A stretch of 64,000 nt of DNA from JANNXY01 sp031409775 (GTDB lineage Bacteria > Patescibacteriota > Minisyncoccia > Phycocordibacterales > CAIZIN01). The stretch lies in contig JANNXY010000042.1 of NCBI GenBank assembly GCA_031409775.1, positions 1 through 64,000 of the forward strand, given 5' to 3'. Numbering within the stretch: position 1 is the stretch's first letter; each line of letters starts with the position of its first letter. Shown in pieces: positions 59,942 through 64,000 of the stretch. The notes under the pieces are model-generated. The model made no database searches. It saw only the letters and a list, made by a program, of their open reading frames with translations, and was not told where the DNA came from. A program made the translations under genes and the position numbers.

Positions 59942-60026
59942 TGTAGTTGAAAGACTATCCTCGCCTGTAGGATAACAGGATTGTCTTTATTCCCACCCTC
60001 GGCTTCGGCCGGGGGTGGTTTGTTTA
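59942..60026 (+). ncRNA. Possible small RNA with terminator
   Basis: TTGCGT (59907-59912), 17 bases, TAAACT (59930-59935) could start an RNA near 59942. The RNA would hold TATCCT/AGGATA (59956-59974), which competes with GACTATCC/GGATTGTC, and ends with an 11-pair GC stem around TTCG (59993-60018) and TTTGTTTATATT. No open frame. The terminator is convincing; the RNA itself is a guess. Confidence 0.35.
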
Positions 60027-60044
60027 TATTCCTTTTCTGAGGTA

Positions 60045-60374
60045 TTATAATTGATCTTTGAGTGGATCAGCCACTAAAACGAGATTGCTGCTTTCCTCTA
60101 ACACTCGACTAAGGAAATCTCGAGCACAAATTGTGACAACCTTTTTCTTCTTTGATTGAAGATACCGAAGAACCACATCAAAATCACTGTCCCCTGACCA
60201 GAAAAATATTGTATCGTACTTCTCTACCTTCTGAAGCATATCCATCGCTATTTCAATGTCAAAATTACATTTGCTGATCTTTCCAACAAAGCGACCCTCA
60301 ACATCAAAGTTATTAATCTCCTTTACTTCTTTCGTTCGAGCGATGAATCCGCACTTACGTGCTTTTGGGATCAA
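60045..60374 (-). pseudogene. NYN (LabA-like PIN-fold) nuclease, N-terminus lost
   Basis: The remaining 110 codons (from a TTG) match the second half of NYN proteins: GFIARTKEVKEIN, KCNFDIEIAMDMLQKVEKYD and IFFWSGDSDFDVVLRYLQSK, with two of the acidic metal-binding residues. The first half with the FIDGxN Asp is absent. A plausible ATG at 60423 opens a different frame (MNLGDLKSEHYRNTYLFDP) that stops after 22 codons where the homology would begin, suggesting a frameshift as well as truncation. Lies between the permease gene and its ATPase. Confidence 0.65.
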
Positions 60375-60447
60375 AAAGATAGGTGTTCCGATAATGCTCT
60401 GATTTTAAATCTCCCAAATTCATAATTTATTAATTATCATATTTATA

Positions 60448-61698
60448 TTATCTCCCTAATATCGAATCCAGTGTGTTCTTGCGCACAATTATCCTCGCAG
60501 GCACATACCCAGCTATCATCGTCGCCACCATGAGTAGTCCCACACGTATAGCGGTCTCTATATACGGTGCAACGAGAATTCCGTCAGAAAATGGGAAGTC
60601 GATAGGGTGTGCATCTACAAACGGTATGAGGAACGCATAAAGCACAATGAGCCCTAGCCCCGACCCGACAGCTGCATAGAAGAACGACTGGAACATGTAT
60701 GATATCTCGATCGTGCGGCCGCTGATACCGATACCTTTGAGAATACCTATGAATTTGCGTCGTGTGATTGCGTTGATAAATATCACAATAAACACTGTGA
60801 TCGATGCTACAGCGAGACCGATAGAAGAGATCATGTTACCGAGTAGTGCGAATGTAGTTTTGATATCCTTGAGGAATTTAGGCTCAGCGTCGGCATATGT
60901 CTGGACTTTGGCGTATTCACCAACACCGAGGCTGAGAAATTTGTTTTTGAGTGCAAGTACATCTGTCCCTGGCCTGATACGTGCAGAGATCTCTGCAACA
61001 CTATAGTCGTCTCTACCGATGAGGCTGCGGAACTGAGTAGCTGGGAAGAAAACTCTCGCACTCACTGTGTCGACTTTGGACTTGAGAATGCCTTTGACTG
61101 TAACTTCGCGTACAACATCACCGATCTTTATACGGACTTTGCTACCGGCCTTGACCCCCTGTAGCGCAGTAAACCCCGGTGCCTCTATATCAGAATACTG
61201 CTTCAGGAGGAATGATCCAACCATAACCTGGTCAAAGTCATATGGCTTGAGATAGCTACCCTCTACTATAAATTTCTTTAGGCTTGTTATGTCGTTCTCT
61301 GACTCTGGGTCGATACCCACAAACTGTGCACCGGTAGAGTTGGTATTTTTCGTATTGTCTGTCTTTTCTTTGTAGCCAGCTTCTATAGTACCGGTATCTA
61401 GATATCGTGCGGTGAAATTCTCCACCTCTGGCTGACTGCGCAGTATCTCGAGTATCATAGGTGTGTTTTCTATATAATCTTTCTTGGCGAGTTTAGAAAT
61501 TATCAAGTCACTTGTATAGTATTCCTTGTTAGCATTTACGGAACCCTCGATGAGTCCTACTAGTACACCAGAGACTACAACGAGATTGAGGAATGTAAGC
61601 ACCATAACAGATATAATAAGAAGAGTGGTCCACAGACTGGCTCTGCGTATCTGTCGTGTCGCGAGGAAGAAACCTATCTGAATCTCCTTTAGTAACAT
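60448..61698 (-). CDS. MacB/FtsX-type ABC permease
   Basis: 416 aa. N-terminal helix (about residues 20-45), a large external domain (about 50-280), then three membrane helices: ISSIGLAVASITVFIVIFI, FFYAAVGSGLGLIVLYAFL and VGLLMVATMIAGYVPAR. RRKFIGILKGIGISGRTIEI is the conserved cytoplasmic coupling loop. This mechanotransmission type exports peptides, lipoproteins or drugs. ATGA-like overlap (1 base) with the adaptor gene. The matching ATPase is 600 bases downstream, apart. Confidence 0.9.
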   Translation of the reverse strand: MLLKEIQIGFFLATRQIRRASLWTTLLIISVMVLTFLNLVVVSGVLVGLIEGSVNANKEYYTSDLIISKLAKKDYIENTPMILEILRSQPEVENFTARYLDTGTIEAGYKEKTDNTKNTNSTGAQFVGIDPESENDITSLKKFIVEGSYLKPYDFDQVMVGSFLLKQYSDIEAPGFTALQGVKAGSKVRIKIGDVVREVTVKGILKSKVDTVSARVFFPATQFRSLIGRDDYSVAEISARIRPGTDVLALKNKFLSLGVGEYAKVQTYADAEPKFLKDIKTTFALLGNMISSIGLAVASITVFIVIFINAITRRKFIGILKGIGISGRTIEISYMFQSFFYAAVGSGLGLIVLYAFLIPFVDAHPIDFPFSDGILVAPYIETAIRVGLLMVATMIAGYVPARIIVRKNTLDSILGR

Positions 61699-63140
61699 TA
61701 GTTTTCTATTATGGGATCAATAATCAACATTTCACCCTCTGTGAGCCCTCCGATGACTTCGATCTCGCCACTTGTAGCAACTGAGCCTGTTGTGATCTGC
61801 TTTTCTACAATCTCTTCCCCAACCTTTATGTTCACATAGCTGAACCCACCTCTCTCTGTGACCGCAGATTGTGGGATGAGTATAGAATCATGCTTGACCT
61901 CTGTGGTGACGATAACATTGGCGGTGAGACCCGACTTCAATCTGGAGTCCTTCAGAACGAATTCGAAAGTAACTTTATAAGTTGAAACCCCGTCGCGCAA
62001 TGTCTCTGCTGGATCTATCGACACAACTCGTACATCGAACAGCACATCACTACCGAACGCATCCAGCGTTACCTGAGCTAGATTGCCTACACGTATATCG
62101 CCAATGTTGATCTCTGGCACAAATGTCTCTATCTGAAATGCATTACTAGAAATAAGCTTGATAAGTCTGTCGGCCGAAGAAACTATCTCCCCAACCTCTG
62201 CATCCTGGACAGTAACTGTCCCAGAGAATGGTGCTGTTATGATCCTCTTTTCTAAATTGGATTTCAGTCCAGCCACTACCGCTTCGGCTGCAGAGACCTT
62301 GGCTTCCTGATAAGGAACTTCTGACTCTACGTCACGGAGCTTGTCTTTGGCCTCTGTTATGCTTGCGATAGCGATATTGATACTACTACGTGCAGCGGAT
62401 ACATCTGCACGAAATTTGTCTATCTGTATCTGGGTATAGCTGCTTCCTTCTATTTCGAAGTCGTTAACAGCTATAGAAACTTTATTAAGAAATAACTTGG
62501 TTAACAGTAAATTACCCTCAGTTAATACGACATCATTGATACCTAGATTGTCACTCCAATTGCGTAGCATACGTTCTATATCTGATCTGTCTTTATCTAT
62601 AGACTGCTTGAGCTCGTAATCGTCGAACGCGAAAACGATCTTGTATTTGTCTGCTTCAAAGAACTGATCCACATTGTTGTGTATAGCATCATCTGCACGT
62701 ACGTATGCATCGCCTATGGCTTGGACGAGCTCGGTCTGCGCGGTGAGGTATTCTGTGCCGGAGACACCTTTGGCTCCAGTCTTTAGCTCTGACAGTCTCT
62801 GTCTCTCTGCAGATAGATCTGCCTCTGCTTTGGCTATCTCTGCGGTAGCGTCTCCGAGCGATAGAGACGCGAGAGTCTGACCCGCAGATACGCTACTACC
62901 AACTCTCACATTTACAGAGTCAATACGGCCTGATGTATCGAATCCTAGATCGACATCCCTAGACGGTACGACCTTGCCCGCTATAGAAACCGTCCTGCTG
63001 AACTCACTTTTCTGTATTACCCTAGTAGGTAGACCACTGTCGGTATTATCTTTTCTTAGATAAAAAGTCCCCACACTGAATACTATGGCAAGTATTATGA
63101 TCTTCCATATATTATTGGCCACAAAGTTTTTAAATTTCAT
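61698..63140 (-). CDS. Efflux adaptor (MacA/HlyD family)
   Basis: 480 aa. Membrane helix (about residues 11-26), then lipoyl/barrel halves: VSIAGKVVPSRDVDLGFDTS and ITAPFSGTVTVQDAEVGEIV; a helical hairpin between them (KAEADLSAERQRLSELK and later SITEAKDKLRDVE). The hairpin contains an extra segment with many Asp/Asn (about 130-215) making the protein longer than E. coli MacA (371 aa). In a cell probably without a true outer membrane, it would work as a wall-spanning helper of the permease. Confidence 0.9.
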   Translation of the reverse strand: MKFKNFVANNIWKIIILAIVFSVGTFYLRKDNTDSGLPTRVIQKSEFSRTVSIAGKVVPSRDVDLGFDTSGRIDSVNVRVGSSVSAGQTLASLSLGDATAEIAKAEADLSAERQRLSELKTGAKGVSGTEYLTAQTELVQAIGDAYVRADDAIHNNVDQFFEADKYKIVFAFDDYELKQSIDKDRSDIERMLRNWSDNLGINDVVLTEGNLLLTKLFLNKVSIAVNDFEIEGSSYTQIQIDKFRADVSAARSSINIAIASITEAKDKLRDVESEVPYQEAKVSAAEAVVAGLKSNLEKRIITAPFSGTVTVQDAEVGEIVSSADRLIKLISSNAFQIETFVPEINIGDIRVGNLAQVTLDAFGSDVLFDVRVVSIDPAETLRDGVSTYKVTFEFVLKDSRLKSGLTANVIVTTEVKHDSILIPQSAVTERGGFSYVNIKVGEEIVEKQITTGSVATSGEIEVIGGLTEGEMLIIDPIIEN

Positions 63141-63164
63141 ACAACAATATTAACATCAAAACAG

Positions 63165-63698
63165 CTATATACCAAGCCCCGCTTTGCGATTGGAATCACC
63201 CAACATCTTGCTCATTTCTGTGATAATTATCTCTTTGACCTTGCCGGGGTAAGCGATCTGGGTGAGATAGAATTCACGTGTCGTTGCTGCAGTCTGTACG
63301 AACAGATCACCGTAGTCGAGCATCGTAGGTACGACACCCTCTATCTCTGTGGTTATATCCTGGATCATTTCATATCGCATACTAGATACTTCTCTGTTAA
63401 ATAATCCCTTCTGCTCGATGTCCATGATCCTTTTGTTGGTAATGACCCCAATGTCGAGGTAATAGTCAGTCCAAGCGAGAAACAGCAGCATCCATATGAT
63501 AGATAGATACACAAGGTAAAAGAAAGCGAACAATGAATACGCCTCTATATTGTTGAGCTGTGGAACGAGGTGGAAGAACGGTATCAGTATCATCGGTAGG
63601 AATCCTGCGATACCTATCACCACCAGCCTCAGCACAAATATGAACCAATGTTTGCGTGCGATATATATTACGTATTCGTGTGGCTCGAGCTCCATCAT
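63165..63698 (-). CDS. PH-domain membrane protein (bPH2/YdbT-like)
   Basis: 177 aa. Two membrane helices (about residues 18-43 and 52-79), then a bacterial PH domain: DYYLDIGVITNKRIMDIEQK, LFNREVSSMRYEMIQDITTE and FVQTAATTREFYLTQIAYPG. Such proteins are common near envelope transport genes and have no set function. Overlaps the previous gene by ATGA. Confidence 0.8.
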   Translation of the reverse strand: MMELEPHEYVIYIARKHWFIFVLRLVVIGIAGFLPMILIPFFHLVPQLNNIEAYSLFAFFYLVYLSIIWMLLFLAWTDYYLDIGVITNKRIMDIEQKGLFNREVSSMRYEMIQDITTEIEGVVPTMLDYGDLFVQTAATTREFYLTQIAYPGKVKEIIITEMSKMLGDSNRKAGLGI

Positions 63699-63907
63699 AT
63701 ATTTATAATATTAGACTGGTTCATGATCATCATGGCAGATAGTAGTAGCGTGATCCCGCCAGCGACGAAGAAAGTGAAGAGTATAGATCTCATCGTCCGC
63801 GATATCCCGAAATACCCCCAATGATACAGTAGCGACAGAGCAACAACTACGAACACAACTCCGGCGAACCCCAACGTTCCGAACATGACATAGTTTAAAT
63901 AAGGCAT
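63695..63907 (-). CDS. Small membrane protein (70 aa)
   Basis: Two helices: MFGTLGFAGVVFVVVALSLL and ILFTFFVAGGITLLLSAMMI. No family recognised. Overlaps the PH-domain gene by 4 bases, and is probably the first gene of the efflux unit. Confidence 0.6.
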   Translation of the reverse strand: MPYLNYVMFGTLGFAGVVFVVVALSLLYHWGYFGISRTMRSILFTFFVAGGITLLLSAMMIMNQSNIINI

Positions 63908-63913
63908 GGGATT

Positions 63914-63919
63914 ATTTTA
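63914..63919 (-). promoter_or_regulatory. Extended -10 of the efflux unit
   Basis: TGc-TAAAAT on the minus strand, 6 bases before ATG 63907. Leaderless arrangement. Confidence 0.5.
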
Positions 63920-63940
63920 GCATAAAGTAATTTATATATA

Positions 63941-63963
63941 AAAATAGCGAGGGTTAGCTCGCT
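63941..63963 (-). terminator. Terminator of a gene beyond the right edge
   Basis: On the minus strand AGCGAG-CTAACC-CTCGCT followed by ATTTTTATATA. It would end a leftward transcript entering from beyond base 64000. The last 37 bases hold no gene I can support. Confidence 0.6.
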
Positions 63964-64000
63964 TAATGAATATGAGTAAGCTTCCCATAATCCAACCTCT

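Noticed and set aside
1..64000. CRISPR array, rRNA, tmRNA or RNase P RNA
   Set aside because: No regularly spaced direct repeats, no rRNA core sequences and no tmRNA or RNase P signature were found in the gene-free stretches.
1..64000. Recoded TGA (code 25) as in some Patescibacteria
   Set aside because: TGA closes genes such as the 21601 gene at the ATGA overlap, and Gly codons are normal.

Overview
The window looks like chromosomal DNA of a Patescibacteria (Candidate Phyla Radiation) bacterium, most likely from the Parcubacteria side. The signs are tightly packed genes with short or overlapping junctions, an archaeal-type class I lysyl-tRNA synthetase next to greA, a short MurF, a UvrC without its C-terminal HhH region, a cell-wall gene set without amino-acid or nucleotide biosynthesis genes, and DUF559, DUF5671 and DUF305 proteins. 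Genes end in TAA, TAG and TGA, so the code is the standard one. Almost all long genes are on the minus strand; short orphan genes on the plus strand sit in the gaps.

Layout. 1-5.7 kb: start of an ISAzo13-type transposase, a DUF2339 membrane protein with calcium-binding repeats, oligoendopeptidase F and a uracil-DNA glycosylase. 6-13.8 kb: one minus-strand run holding a sigma-region-4/HARE-HTH regulator, an unknown membrane protein, mltG, an L,D-transpeptidase/carboxypeptidase fusion, mnmA, an ATP-cone/nuclease fusion and an alkyltransferase domain. 13.9-19.3 kb: leuS with a Nudix domain inside the editing domain, a DUF5671 protein and ychF. 19.3-22.5 kb: small accessory genes, a DUF305 protein and a pseudouridine synthase. 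22.5-28.1 kb: a division/wall cluster mraZ-rsmH-ftsL-ftsI-murF-nrnA with four MraZ boxes upstream. 28.3-35.7 kb: lysS-greA and proS-mreB-mreC-mreD-mrdA. 36-44.8 kb: a Fic protein, rseP-frr, a holB fused to a DUF559 endonuclease cassette bounded by inverted repeats, a second mreB, a PriA lacking its ATPase motifs, a RelE/Panacea toxin-antitoxin pair and def. 44.9-47.7 kb: an IS30 remnant broken by an IS200/IS605 element, then orphan genes and hairpin-rich non-coding DNA. 47.7-59.2 kb: excision repair genes uvrC, uvrA and uvrB, with a FIST / histidine kinase / double-receiver signalling operon between uvrB and uvrA, and tgt upstream. 59.2-64 kb: a MacAB-like efflux system whose ATPase is separated from permease and adaptor by a broken NYN gene and a possible small RNA.

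A pattern running through the whole window: many genes at transcription-unit starts have a sigma-70 type -10 hexamer 6-7 bases before the ATG, often with a -35 hexamer 17 bases further upstream. That leaves no room for a leader or Shine-Dalgarno site, so leaderless translation seems to be the normal mode for first genes here. I used this pattern to choose several starts. All family assignments are from reading the translated sequences by eye; no database search was run.
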